This document shows, piece after piece, positions 15,985 to 24,585 of a stretch of 64,000 bases of DNA. The translations under genes and the position numbers were made by a program. The notes below the pieces were generated by a model. That model was not told the DNA's origin, did not search any database, and saw only the letters and a program-made list of their open reading frames with translations. The stretch is from assembly GCA_937997485.1 (NCBI GenBank), contig CALKTH010000042.1, positions 33,695 through 97,694 of the forward strand, given 5' to 3'. This stretch comes from an uncultured Acidimicrobiales bacterium. GTDB lineage: Bacteria; Actinomycetota; Acidimicrobiia; Acidimicrobiales; SZUA-35. Positions within the stretch are counted from its first letter, which is position 1, and every line of letters starts with the position of its first letter.

Positions 15985-16674
15985 ATGACGACCGAATCGT
16001 TCGAAGACCTCGTTGGCCGGCGCCGAAGCACGCGTGGCTACAAGCCAGATCCCGTGCCTCGATCGCTGATGGAAGAGATCATTGCCATTGCCAAGCGGGC
16101 GCCGTCTTCAATGAACACTCAGCCCTGGAACTTTCACGTCGTCACCGGTGACCCCTTGGAGAAAATCCGAGAAGGGAACACCGAGCGAATGATGGCCGGC
16201 GCAGCCGTGGACCGGGAGATCAAGATGGTCGACCACGGATACCAGGGCATCCACCGCGATCGACAGGTCGAGATCGCTGTCCAGCTCTTCGAGGTCATGG
16301 GCATCGAGCGCCACGACAAGGAAAAGCGGCAGGACTGGGTCATGCGCGGATTCCGACAGTTCGATGCGCCGGTGTCCGTCGTGGTGACCGTCGACAAAGA
16401 GCTGGCCGATGACACGATCGCTCACTTCGATTGTGGTGCCGCGACCTACGGCCTTGTTCTGGCTGCCACGTCGAAGGGACTCGGCTGTGTCATCAACGGC
16501 CAGGGGATCATGCAGTCCAGCGTGGTGCGGGAGTACGCCAACATTCCGGAAGATCAGGTGATCATGACCTGTGTGGCGATGGGCTATCCCGACGATTCGT
16601 TCGAGGCAAATGGCGTTGTCTCCCGTCGCGCCGAGAACGAGGACACCGCCGACTTCATCGGATTCGACGACTGA
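15985..16674 (+). CDS. Nitroreductase family FMN-dependent oxidoreductase
   Basis: A 229-residue nitroreductase-fold flavoprotein. RRSTRGYKPDPVPRSLMEEI (from residue 12) and AKRAPSSMNTQPWNFHVVTG are the hallmark FMN-binding segments. The later GLVLAATSKGLGCVINGQG and VAMGYPDD complete the family pattern. These enzymes use NAD(P)H to reduce nitroaromatics, quinones or enones; the substrate is unknown here. ATG at 15985 is chosen because the upstream in-frame extension overlaps the divergent methyltransferase gene and has no family similarity. Confidence 0.85.
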   Translation: MTTESFEDLVGRRRSTRGYKPDPVPRSLMEEIIAIAKRAPSSMNTQPWNFHVVTGDPLEKIREGNTERMMAGAAVDREIKMVDHGYQGIHRDRQVEIAVQLFEVMGIERHDKEKRQDWVMRGFRQFDAPVSVVVTVDKELADDTIAHFDCGAATYGLVLAATSKGLGCVINGQGIMQSSVVREYANIPEDQVIMTCVAMGYPDDSFEANGVVSRRAENEDTADFIGFDD

Positions 16675-16775
16675 GCGTGAGGCCACCGGTGATGGCAGTG
16701 GAGTGAATGGCAAAGAGAGCAGGGGAGAGGGCAAACTGACGGCTTCCCTTTCCACCTCCAACCAGAGGAACCTCT

Positions 16776-18230
16776 GTGCCTGACACACTGCTTGATCGCC
16801 GCAACTTCTACATCAACGGGGCCTGGGTCGCGCCGGCCGTTGCCAACGATTTCGACGTCATCGATCCCTCGACCGAAGAAGCCTGCGCCGTGATCTCGCT
16901 TGGGAGCGAAGCGGACACCAACGCTGCGGTCGCTGCGGCAAAGGCGGCGTTCCCGGCATGGAGCATGACGAGCTTGGACGAGCGCGTGGCCCTGCTCGAA
17001 AAGCTGCTCGAGGTCTACAGCGCCCGGAGCGCGGAGATGGCCGAGGCCATCTCGATGGAGATGGGAGCGCCGATTGCGCTGTCTCAGACCGCTCAGGTCG
17101 GTGCAGGCGCCGGTCACATCAAGAACGTGATCCGGGCGCTCAAGGAATTCGAGTTTGAACGGCCCCTCAACGATCGAGCGCCGGACAACGCCATCCTCTA
17201 CGAACCCGTCGGTGTGTGCGCACTCATCACGCCCTGGAACTGGCCCATGAACCAGGTAACCCTGAAGGTGGCGCCGGCTCTCGGGGTCGGCTGCACCATG
17301 GTCCTCAAGCCCAGCGAGGTCGCTCCCTTGAGCTCCGCTCTCTTCGCCGAAATGATCGACGAGGCGGGCTTCCCTGCTGGCGTGTTCAACATGGTGCAGG
17401 GCGATGGCGTGGGTGTCGGCAGCCAGCTGTCCGGCCATGCCGACGTCGACATGGTTTCGTTCACCGGAAGCACCCGGGCGGGCGTAGCGATCACCAAGAA
17501 CGCGGCCGACAGCGTCAAGCGGGTTGCGCTCGAGCTGGGCGGCAAGGGCGCGAACATCGTGTTCGCCGATGCCGACCCGAAGGCCGTCGTCCGTGGCGTG
17601 CGGCAGTGCTTCATGAACTCGGGCCAGAGCTGCAACGCTCCGACTCGCATGCTGGTTGAGCGCTCCCGCTACGACGAGGCCTTGGCTTCGGCCCAGGAAG
17701 TCGCCGAGCAGACCGCCGTCGACATCGCCAGCACGGAGGGTCGTCACATTGGCCCCGTCGTGAGCCAGGTGCAGTGGGACAAGATCCAAGGCTTGATCGC
17801 CAAGGGTGAGGAAGAAGGCGCTCGCCTCCTCGCCGGTGGCACCGGACGCCCCGACGGTCACGACAAGGGCTACTTCGTGAAGCCCACCGTCTTCGCTGAT
17901 GTCGACCCCGAGATGACCATCGCTCGGGAGGAGATCTTCGGCCCCGTGCTCTCGATTACACCGTTCGACACCGAGGAAGAGGCAGTGGCGATCGCCAACG
18001 ACACGCCCTACGGCCTCACGAACTACGTGCAGACCTCAGACAACGAGAAGGCTCGTCGAGTGGCCCGTCAGCTCCGTTCGGGCATGGTCGAGATGAACGG
18101 TCTTCCTCGAGGCGCGGGCGCCCCCTTCGGAGGCTACGGCCAGTCCGGCAACGGCCGAGAGGGTGGCGAGTGGGGCATCGAGGAGTTCCTCGAGGTCAAG
18201 TCCGTCAGCGGCTGGAATCCCGCCGAGTAA
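16776..18230 (+). CDS. Aldehyde dehydrogenase family protein
   Basis: A 484-residue NAD(P)-dependent aldehyde dehydrogenase. The catalytic cysteine is C286 in NSGQSCNAPTRML, and the general base is E253 in ALELGGKGANIVF. The cofactor loop is FTGSTRAG and the oxyanion-region motif is TPWNWPMNQ. This sequence type is common among broad-specificity ALDHs. The start is GTG at 16776 with AGAGGA upstream. A PhyH-type oxygenase follows 12 bp downstream, so the two are probably co-transcribed; an oxygenase could supply the aldehyde. The specific substrate is unknown. Confidence 0.9.
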   Translation: MPDTLLDRRNFYINGAWVAPAVANDFDVIDPSTEEACAVISLGSEADTNAAVAAAKAAFPAWSMTSLDERVALLEKLLEVYSARSAEMAEAISMEMGAPIALSQTAQVGAGAGHIKNVIRALKEFEFERPLNDRAPDNAILYEPVGVCALITPWNWPMNQVTLKVAPALGVGCTMVLKPSEVAPLSSALFAEMIDEAGFPAGVFNMVQGDGVGVGSQLSGHADVDMVSFTGSTRAGVAITKNAADSVKRVALELGGKGANIVFADADPKAVVRGVRQCFMNSGQSCNAPTRMLVERSRYDEALASAQEVAEQTAVDIASTEGRHIGPVVSQVQWDKIQGLIAKGEEEGARLLAGGTGRPDGHDKGYFVKPTVFADVDPEMTIAREEIFGPVLSITPFDTEEEAVAIANDTPYGLTNYVQTSDNEKARRVARQLRSGMVEMNGLPRGAGAPFGGYGQSGNGREGGEWGIEEFLEVKSVSGWNPAE

Positions 18231-18242
18231 CACGCGCCCGCA

Positions 18243-19121
18243 ATGGTGATCGAGGGCCTCGAGATCGTTGAACCATCCGAGATCGAACGAGCCGTCCGGC
18301 TCTTCGACCGTGATGGGTTCGTTGTCGTTCGCGAGGCCCTCGACGCGGCGCAATTAGAGCTCCTGAGAGCCGGCGTTCTTGACGCCGTCGAACAGATCGT
18401 GGCCTTGGACCGAGATCAGGCCGGCAACCGGGGCTCGCACCGCTACTCCTTCGGTGGCTCGAGTCTCACGAGAAGCATGCTTCACCTCCCGGCGTGGCAG
18501 ATGCTGATCGATCTCCCAACCGTGTCGCCCATCGTGGAAGCCATCTTCCGATCGCCCGACTACATGGTCCGTTCCGCGAGCGGCGACTTCTGTCTCCCGG
18601 GAGCCGAGGGCTATCAACCCCTGCACAGTGACATGCGTGACCGATCGAGCCGGGACCCGGCCAAGACGCCGTTCAGCTCCTTTCTCGATCCGAGAGGCAA
18701 GCTGACCGTCCGTGATCTTCCCTGTCCGTACGTCTGCGTGAACTTCTTGCCGTTCGAACAGACGCCGTTCAACGGGCCGACTCGGCAGATCCCGGGCACA
18801 CAGCACTCGCTCGAACGCATTCCGACGCTGGACGAGGAACCCGAGTGGATGCGCCAGAGCACGGTGGCCCCTGCGCCAGCGGGAGCGGTCCAGATTCGGG
18901 ACGTGCGAGCGTGGCACGGTGGCACGCCGAACGTTTCGGATCAGGTGCGGGCGATACCCAACATGGAGTACTACGCCCCATGGTTCAGAGAGCCGACCGT
19001 GCCGGGCATTTCCTTTGCCGATCATCAGAAGCTGTCTCCGCGAGAACAGGAACTGACGCGATTCCTCGTCGCCGACTCATCCGAGGAACTGACGACTGGT
19101 TTCGAGGTCCGCCCGCTCTGA
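18243..19121 (+). CDS. Phytanoyl-CoA dioxygenase (PhyH) family Fe(II)/2-oxoglutarate oxygenase
   Basis: A 292-residue member of the PhyH branch of 2-oxoglutarate/Fe(II) oxygenases. The facial triad is visible: H128 and D130 in QPLHSDM, and H225 in RAWHGGTPN. R236 in VRAIPNMEY is the likely 2-oxoglutarate anchor. The jelly-roll segments NFLPFEQTPFNGPTRQIPGT fit the family. Members hydroxylate diverse small molecules, so no substrate is assigned. It sits 12 bp after one aldehyde dehydrogenase and 57 bp before another, which suggests an oxygenation-then-oxidation route. Confidence 0.82.
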   Translation: MVIEGLEIVEPSEIERAVRLFDRDGFVVVREALDAAQLELLRAGVLDAVEQIVALDRDQAGNRGSHRYSFGGSSLTRSMLHLPAWQMLIDLPTVSPIVEAIFRSPDYMVRSASGDFCLPGAEGYQPLHSDMRDRSSRDPAKTPFSSFLDPRGKLTVRDLPCPYVCVNFLPFEQTPFNGPTRQIPGTQHSLERIPTLDEEPEWMRQSTVAPAPAGAVQIRDVRAWHGGTPNVSDQVRAIPNMEYYAPWFREPTVPGISFADHQKLSPREQELTRFLVADSSEELTTGFEVRPL

Positions 19122-19151
19122 CCCAGCGAGAGACTGAGGAGAGAGAGGCGA

Positions 19152-19163
19152 CGCAGCGCTGCG
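19152..19163. promoter_or_regulatory. Perfect 12-bp palindrome before the second ALDH
   Basis: CGCAGCGCTGCG is perfectly self-complementary. It lies 15 bp before the GTG at 19179, in the short gap after the PhyH gene. It could be an operator or a small hairpin; short GC palindromes also occur by chance in a genome of this composition. Confidence 0.25.
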
Positions 19164-19178
19164 CAGCGTTTACCCTCC

Positions 19179-20648
19179 GTGCCCGTGACAACTCTCGACA
19201 TTGCCCGTGGCGCCCACTTGATCGGTGGAGAGTGGATTTCCACCGGTGCCACCACGGCCAGCATCAACCCTGCACGACCCGATCAGCCTGTCGGCGAACA
19301 TGTGGTCGGAGATGCCAGCACCGCGAGTGATGCGGTTTCGGCTGCGGTCGATGCGCAGCGTGCCTGGCGTGCCGCGGGCTACAAGAAGCGGGCCGAGATT
19401 CTCGAACGCGCCGCCGTGCTGTTCGAAGAGCGGGCAGACGAGCTGGCCATGATCGGCACGCTCGAAGAGGGCAAGATGCTCGCCGAGATGCACGGCGAAG
19501 CCATGCTGTCGGCTGAGACCTGCCGCTACCAGGCCGCCGTGATCAAGATGCCGACCGAGCGCATCTATCCAACGGCCAAGCCCGGCGAGACCATTCGCAC
19601 CCTGCGAGCGCCCCTCGGCGTCGTTGGTGTTGTCACTCCCTGGAACTTCCCGATTCTCATTCCGGTCTGGAAAATCGCTCCCGCGCTGGCCGCTGGGAAC
19701 ACCGTGGTGTGGAAGACGGCGAGCAATACGCCGCTGGTCTCGGTGGCGATTGCAAAGGTCTTCCATGACGCCGGCGTTCCCGCCGGTGCCCTCAACCTCA
19801 TCCTTGGGCCGGGGTCGATGGGTGGAGCGATGGTCGCCGATCCCCGCGTCGACGGTGTCACCTTCACCGGGTCGGTGCCGGTTGGCTTCGGCATTCGCGA
19901 TCAGGTGACCGCTCGCAACGGGCGAGTGCAGCTGGAGCTGGGCGGCCACAACCCGGCCATCGTGTTCGACGACGCCGATCTCGACGTCACGGTCCCGCTC
20001 GTCGTTGCTGGTGCCATGGGTTCGACTGGCCAGAAGTGCACGGCCACTCGTCGAGTCATCGCGGTCGGCTCGGTGTACGACGAGCTGGTTGAACGCATGT
20101 CATCAGCGGTGAGCGCGCTCAAGATCGGTGATGGTCTGGATCCCAACGTCGGCATCGGCCCGATCGTGGCTCCTGGCGCCCGAGCTGAAGTGGCTGAAGG
20201 CCTGGAGAAGGCCTTGGCCCAAGGAGCCGAGGTCGTCGCCGCTGCGAGCGCGCCGGACACGAGCGAGTGCTTCTTTGCGCCGACGCTGCTCACCGGCACG
20301 ACAGATCTCGACATCTGGACGGAGGAGATCTTCGGCCCCATCAGCACCGTGGTACGAGCAGCTGACGAGGACGAGGCGTTTGCCCTGGCCAACAACACCG
20401 AGTTCGGCCTCTCCGCTTCGGTGTTCACCACGGATCAGTGGCGAGTGGATCGAGCGGTCAACACCCTCGAGGCAGGCATCATCAAGATCAACGCTCCCAC
20501 GACAGGTTCGGAGCTCCATGTTCCGTTCGGTGGCGAGAAGCAGTCCTCGGGACACGCTCCTCGTGAGCAGGGCGATACGGCACACGACTTTTTCACCCGC
20601 ACTCGGTCGGTCTACATCAACCCGGGCACACCAAATCCCTACGCCTGA
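19179..20648 (+). CDS. Aldehyde dehydrogenase, semialdehyde dehydrogenase-like
   Basis: A 489-residue ALDH with general base E254 (QLELGGHNPAIVF) and catalytic C287 (STGQKCTATRR). The GQKCTATRR form and EIFGPISTVVRA are shared with alpha-ketoglutaric semialdehyde and related dehydrogenases, hence the suggestion. GTG at 19179 is used; GTG at 19185 would shorten it by two residues. It lies downstream of the PhyH oxygenase and 33 bp before a DUF302 gene. It is the second of three ALDHs within 7 kb, and the sequences are clearly different from each other. Confidence 0.88.
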   Translation: MPVTTLDIARGAHLIGGEWISTGATTASINPARPDQPVGEHVVGDASTASDAVSAAVDAQRAWRAAGYKKRAEILERAAVLFEERADELAMIGTLEEGKMLAEMHGEAMLSAETCRYQAAVIKMPTERIYPTAKPGETIRTLRAPLGVVGVVTPWNFPILIPVWKIAPALAAGNTVVWKTASNTPLVSVAIAKVFHDAGVPAGALNLILGPGSMGGAMVADPRVDGVTFTGSVPVGFGIRDQVTARNGRVQLELGGHNPAIVFDDADLDVTVPLVVAGAMGSTGQKCTATRRVIAVGSVYDELVERMSSAVSALKIGDGLDPNVGIGPIVAPGARAEVAEGLEKALAQGAEVVAAASAPDTSECFFAPTLLTGTTDLDIWTEEIFGPISTVVRAADEDEAFALANNTEFGLSASVFTTDQWRVDRAVNTLEAGIIKINAPTTGSELHVPFGGEKQSSGHAPREQGDTAHDFFTRTRSVYINPGTPNPYA

Positions 20649-20681
20649 AATATTCGGAGCGGCTGCTGAGTTCGATCACGC

Positions 20682-21092
20682 ATGACGAACCAGCTGGGCA
20701 ACGGACTGATCGAAACAACCGGGAAGGGCACCGCAGCGGAAGCTGCGGATCGCCTGGCCGCGGCGATCGACGGCAACGAAAAGCTCCGGCTTGTTGCCCG
20801 AGTCGACCACGGGGCGGGCGCGGCCAGCGTGGGCCTTGAGCTAGCGCCCACGGTCGAGATCCTGTTCGGCAATCCGGCGCTCGGCACGCCGCTCATGCAC
20901 CTTGCACCCACGGTGGCGATCGACCTTCCCCAGAAGATCCTGATCATCGAATCAGAAGCCGGCGTTCGGGTCTTGCACAACGATCCCGGGTATCTCGCTG
21001 AGCGTCACGGCATCCCGTCTGACACGCCTCAGCTGGCCGTGATCTCGGGAGCGCTTCAGAACCTGGCAAATGTCACGGCTGGGCTGAGCTGA
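20682..21092 (+). CDS. DUF302 family protein
   Basis: A 136-residue DUF302 protein. The core LAPTVEILFGNPALGTPLMH, the DLPQKILIIESEAGVRVLHNDP segment and YLAERHGI are typical. Structures of relatives form small alpha/beta folds, but their function is not established. It follows the second ALDH by 33 bp. Its 3' end overlaps the convergent LysR gene by 20 bp. It is probably cytoplasmic, since no signal peptide is seen. Confidence 0.8.
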   Translation: MTNQLGNGLIETTGKGTAAEAADRLAAAIDGNEKLRLVARVDHGAGAASVGLELAPTVEILFGNPALGTPLMHLAPTVAIDLPQKILIIESEAGVRVLHNDPGYLAERHGIPSDTPQLAVISGALQNLANVTAGLS

Positions 21093-21918
21093 CGGCCGAC
21101 TCCAGCCAGGTCGGGAACCAGTCCCACGCCTCGCTCGCCGCGGTATCGACGATGACGTAGGCCCGACGAGTGAACGTCGGTGCCTCCAGGCGGTGAAGCT
21201 GCCCCTCGGCGAGCGCAGTCTGGCAGAGACGGAGCGGTGCATAGGCCGACCCACCGTGCTCGAGGAGATGGGCGAGGCCCAGCACGGCCGAACCGAAACT
21301 GAGTTTGGCAGTGTCAGCATCGGCGTACGCCGCCGCGTGTTCTCGGCCGAATTCGTCACCTGACTCGACGTAGACGTAGCCGGGATCGAATCGTATGGGG
21401 CTGGTGGCATCGGTCGAGACGAGCACGAGTTGGTCGGAGGGAAGCTCCAGCACCTGCCAACGAGGATGTGTGAGCGGCCAGTAAGTGAAGGCCAGATCCA
21501 CCAGGCCGCCGTTCATCCACGCCTGGAGGTCCGCCTGCCCACCATGTGACACCGCGAGGGCGAGGTCAGGTTGCTCCGTTCGCAGCAGCTCGAAAAGGTC
21601 GGCGCCCCGTCCCGGCCAGAGATCGGGATGACACCCGATGTTGCACACCGAGGTCACCGAATTCGGGAGCTGCGTTTCCAGCCGGGCCTGACGCCAGAGC
21701 CCCATCATCGTCTCCGCGCTTCGTGCGAGCCGGAGGCCAGCAGCGGTGGGAGTCACACCTGACTTGTCGCGGTGCAGGAGCTGCTGGCCGACCTCCCCCT
21801 CCAGCGTCTTGAGTCGAGCGGTCACCGTCGACTGACTGACGTGAAGGCGCTCGGATGCGCGCACGAGGCTGCCCTCGTCGAGGATCGTGATGAATGTTTC
21901 CAGCGTGTGCAGATGCAT
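21073..21918 (-). CDS. LysR family transcriptional regulator
   Basis: A 281-residue LysR-type regulator. The N-terminal helix-turn-helix is MHLHTLETFITILDEGSLVR then ASERLHVSQSTVTARLKTLE, and the remainder is a substrate-binding-protein-like effector domain (from about residue 90). The ATG at 21918 has GAGGAG upstream; a longer in-frame extension lacks family similarity. The gene is divergent from the ALDH at 22019 with 100 bp between. This is the standard arrangement in which the regulator controls the divergent operon in response to a pathway intermediate. Confidence 0.87.
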   Translation of the reverse strand: MHLHTLETFITILDEGSLVRASERLHVSQSTVTARLKTLEGEVGQQLLHRDKSGVTPTAAGLRLARSAETMMGLWRQARLETQLPNSVTSVCNIGCHPDLWPGRGADLFELLRTEQPDLALAVSHGGQADLQAWMNGGLVDLAFTYWPLTHPRWQVLELPSDQLVLVSTDATSPIRFDPGYVYVESGDEFGREHAAAYADADTAKLSFGSAVLGLAHLLEHGGSAYAPLRLCQTALAEGQLHRLEAPTFTRRAYVIVDTAASEAWDWFPTWLESAVSSAQP

Positions 21919-21956
21919 GAATCTCCTCGACGTGAGGGTGCCACAATTCAGCAAAG

Positions 21957-21973
21957 CTGCATTCAACGTGCAG
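21957..21973. promoter_or_regulatory. Candidate LysR box in the divergent gap
   Basis: CTGCA (21957-21961) is mirrored by TGCAG (21969-21973) with a 7-bp spacer, giving CTGCATTCAACGTGCAG. LysR sites are short interrupted dyads of about this length. It lies upstream of both the lysR gene and the ALDH promoter, whose TAGCGT at 22007-22012 is six bases before the ATG. Confidence 0.4.
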
Positions 21974-22018
21974 AAAGTTTCGATTTCCGGGATCGACAGT
22001 CTGATCTAGCGTCGTCGC

Positions 22019-23503
22019 ATGGCAGCCGAGATCGCAACACAACACATGCTCATCAACGGTGAGTGGGTCGCCGCATCAGATGGGGCGTTCTTCGAGAGTG
22101 TGGACCCCTCGAGTGGCGAGGTCTGGGCGCAGGTCCCGGAGGCCACCGAGGCGGACGTCGATCGGGCCGTGCGCGCTGCACATACGGCGATGACCGAGGG
22201 GCCATGGGCAGGGCTCACTCCCACCGAGCGGGGTCGTGCCCTCCGCCGGCTCGGTGACCTGATGGCCGAGAACTCCGAGGAGTTGGGACGGGTCGAGACT
22301 CGCGACACTGGCAAGCTCTTCAAAGAGACCCGTTGGCAGTCGACCTACATCGCCGAGTACTTCCAGTTCTTTGCTGGTGCGGCCGACAAGGTGGGCGGCG
22401 AGACGCTTCCCATCGACAAACCCGATCTCTTCGTGTTCACCGAACGGGAGCCGGTGGGGGTCGTGGCAGCGGTTGTGCCCTGGAACTCGCAGATGTTCCT
22501 GAGTGCAACGAAGATCGCTCCGGCGCTTGCCGCAGGCAACGCCATCGTGCTCAAGGCCTCCGAACATGCGTCGGCTCCACTCTTGGCCTTCGGTCGATTG
22601 GCGGCCGAGGCCGGTCTCCCGGATGGCGTGATCAACATCATCACCGGACACGGAGAGCCGTGCGGTCGTGCCCTCACCAGCCATCCGCTGGTGGCGAAAA
22701 TCGCTTTCACCGGTGGTCCAGCGTCGGCACAGCACGTCATCCACAATTCGGCGGCGAACTTTGCGCAGGTGTCGCTCGAACTCGGAGGAAAGTCGCCGTT
22801 CATTGTGTTCGACGACGCGGACATCGCGAGTGCGGTCAACGGTTCGATTGCCGGGATCTTCGCTGCCTCCGGACAGAGCTGCGTCGCCGGTTCTCGCCTG
22901 TATCTGCATGAAGACATTGCCGAGGAGTTCCTCGAGCGGATGACTGAGCTGGTCGGCAAGATCCGGCTGGGAGACCCGCAAGACGATGACACCGACATGG
23001 GGCCTCTCTGCACCCCAGGCCAGCTGGCTCACATTCAGGAGCAGGTTGCTCTGGCCGAGCAGGAGGGCGCCACGATCGTGGCCGGCGGGGCTCAACCAGC
23101 CGAGCTTGGTGGGCTGTACTTCCAGCCCACCATCATCGATTGTCCTCGTCAGGACCTGACAATCGTGGACACCGAGCTGTTCGGTCCGGTGCTGAGCGTG
23201 CAGCGCTTCCGCACGGAAGACGAAGTCGTCGGACTGGCGAACGATACGAAACACGGATTGGCTGCCGGCATCTTCACTCGCGACAGTGCCCGCTCACTGC
23301 GAATGGCAAAGCGAGTGCGAGCCGGCATTGTCTGGGTCAACACGTATCGCGTGATCTCACCGATCGCAGCGTTCGGTGGCATGAAGAACAGCGGCTACGG
23401 GCGGGAGGCGGGGCTCCAAGCGCTTTACGACTACAGCCGACCGAAGACCGTGTGGATGAACATGTCCGATGTACCCCTGGCCAGCCCGTTCGTGCCCCGC
23501 TGA
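22019..23503 (+). CDS. Aldehyde dehydrogenase, first gene of the LysR-linked operon
   Basis: A 494-residue ALDH with general base E255 (SLELGGKSPFIVF) and catalytic C288 (ASGQSCVAGSRLYL). VPWNSQMFLSATKIAPALAAGN and NTYRVISPIAAFGGMKNSGYGRE are typical of the betaine/aromatic aldehyde dehydrogenase group. ATG at 22019 has no Shine-Dalgarno but carries TAGCGT six bases upstream, consistent with a leaderless mRNA. The genes for an LLM oxidoreductase, a hydrolase and an Xsc-like TPP enzyme follow with 11 bp or overlapping spacing. The ALDH probably oxidises an aldehyde produced by one of them. Confidence 0.9.
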   Translation: MAAEIATQHMLINGEWVAASDGAFFESVDPSSGEVWAQVPEATEADVDRAVRAAHTAMTEGPWAGLTPTERGRALRRLGDLMAENSEELGRVETRDTGKLFKETRWQSTYIAEYFQFFAGAADKVGGETLPIDKPDLFVFTEREPVGVVAAVVPWNSQMFLSATKIAPALAAGNAIVLKASEHASAPLLAFGRLAAEAGLPDGVINIITGHGEPCGRALTSHPLVAKIAFTGGPASAQHVIHNSAANFAQVSLELGGKSPFIVFDDADIASAVNGSIAGIFAASGQSCVAGSRLYLHEDIAEEFLERMTELVGKIRLGDPQDDDTDMGPLCTPGQLAHIQEQVALAEQEGATIVAGGAQPAELGGLYFQPTIIDCPRQDLTIVDTELFGPVLSVQRFRTEDEVVGLANDTKHGLAAGIFTRDSARSLRMAKRVRAGIVWVNTYRVISPIAAFGGMKNSGYGREAGLQALYDYSRPKTVWMNMSDVPLASPFVPR

Positions 23504-23514
23504 GGAGTGCTGCA

Positions 23515-24585
23515 ATGAAGTTTCATCTTGCGGTGAACCTGGAGCGGATGGATGCGGAGACGGATCTACGCGCGGTGCGTGATCACACACTGCGCATGGT
23601 CAAGATGGCCGATGATGCGGGCTTCGAGATCGCATGGGCGGCGGAACATCACGCCCTGGAAATGACGATCGCTCCCAACCCGTTCCAGCTGCTCACGTGG
23701 TGGGGAGACAACACCAGCCAGATTCGGCTGGGGTGCGGTGTCGTCAACACGGCGTACTGGCATCCCATCAACTTGGCAGGGGAGGCGGCGATGCTGGATT
23801 TGCTTTCCGACGGCCGACTGGAGCTCGGTCTTGGTTCCGGCGCCTATCAGCGGGAGTTCGACCGTATGCGCCCGGGTCTGCTCCAGCCGGAGAGCTATCG
23901 GTACCTGCAGGAGATGCTCCCGCTGATCAAGCAGCTGTGGGCAGGCGACGTCACCCACGACGGAGAGTTCTGGCAGTTCCCCTCGTCGACGTCGTGTCCC
24001 AAGCCCGTCCAAGAAGATGTTCCGCTTTGGGTCGCTGCCCGTTCGCCGATCACGTTCGACTACGCCGTGGCCAACGACTGCAACATCATGTGCTGGCCAC
24101 TCACGCTGCCGTTCTCCGAAGCCGAGAAGTACCGCCAGCAGCTCGACGAATCCATCGACAAGGCCGGGGGATCGTTCACCGGTTCGTTCGCCCTCATGCG
24201 TCACGCCGCCGTCTACGACAACGAAGCGGATCGGGCCGCTGCTCTGGGAGCGATCCGTAGCGTGCTTGGCAAGTTCGGCAACCTCATGCTGAAGCGGGGC
24301 GACGTGGTGAACGGATTCCCTGAGGAGGTGCCGCTCGAGGAGCTCGATGGAAACTTCCGCTACGACGCCGACATGCTCGAGGAGAACCTGATGTTCGGAA
24401 CTCCTGACCAAGTGATCGACAAGCTCCGCCGCTACCAATCGATTGGTGTTGACTCGTTCATCTATTACGCCTCGATGGGGTTGGACATGGACGTGCAGAT
24501 CCGCTCGTTCCAGCGATTCATCGATCAAGTGGTGCCCGCATTGTCGCCGTCGGACGACAGCGCTCACCATCCGTCGCATGCCTAG
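23515..24585 (+). CDS. LLM-class flavin-dependent monooxygenase
   Basis: A 356-residue bacterial-luciferase-like TIM-barrel oxidoreductase. MKFHLAVNLERMDAETDLR opens strand 1. WAAEHHALEMTIAPNPFQLL, LGCGVVNTAYWHPINLAGEA and LSDGRLELGLGSGAYQREFD are the characteristic flavin-site segments, and FGTPDQVIDKLRRYQSIGVD is near the C-terminus. LLM enzymes include alkanesulfonate (SsuD) and long-chain alkane monooxygenases as well as F420 enzymes. Which flavin and which substrate apply is unknown. It is 11 bp after the ALDH stop with GAGGAG as ribosome-binding site, and it overlaps the hydrolase by 8 bp. Confidence 0.87.
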   Translation: MKFHLAVNLERMDAETDLRAVRDHTLRMVKMADDAGFEIAWAAEHHALEMTIAPNPFQLLTWWGDNTSQIRLGCGVVNTAYWHPINLAGEAAMLDLLSDGRLELGLGSGAYQREFDRMRPGLLQPESYRYLQEMLPLIKQLWAGDVTHDGEFWQFPSSTSCPKPVQEDVPLWVAARSPITFDYAVANDCNIMCWPLTLPFSEAEKYRQQLDESIDKAGGSFTGSFALMRHAAVYDNEADRAAALGAIRSVLGKFGNLMLKRGDVVNGFPEEVPLEELDGNFRYDADMLEENLMFGTPDQVIDKLRRYQSIGVDSFIYYASMGLDMDVQIRSFQRFIDQVVPALSPSDDSAHHPSHA

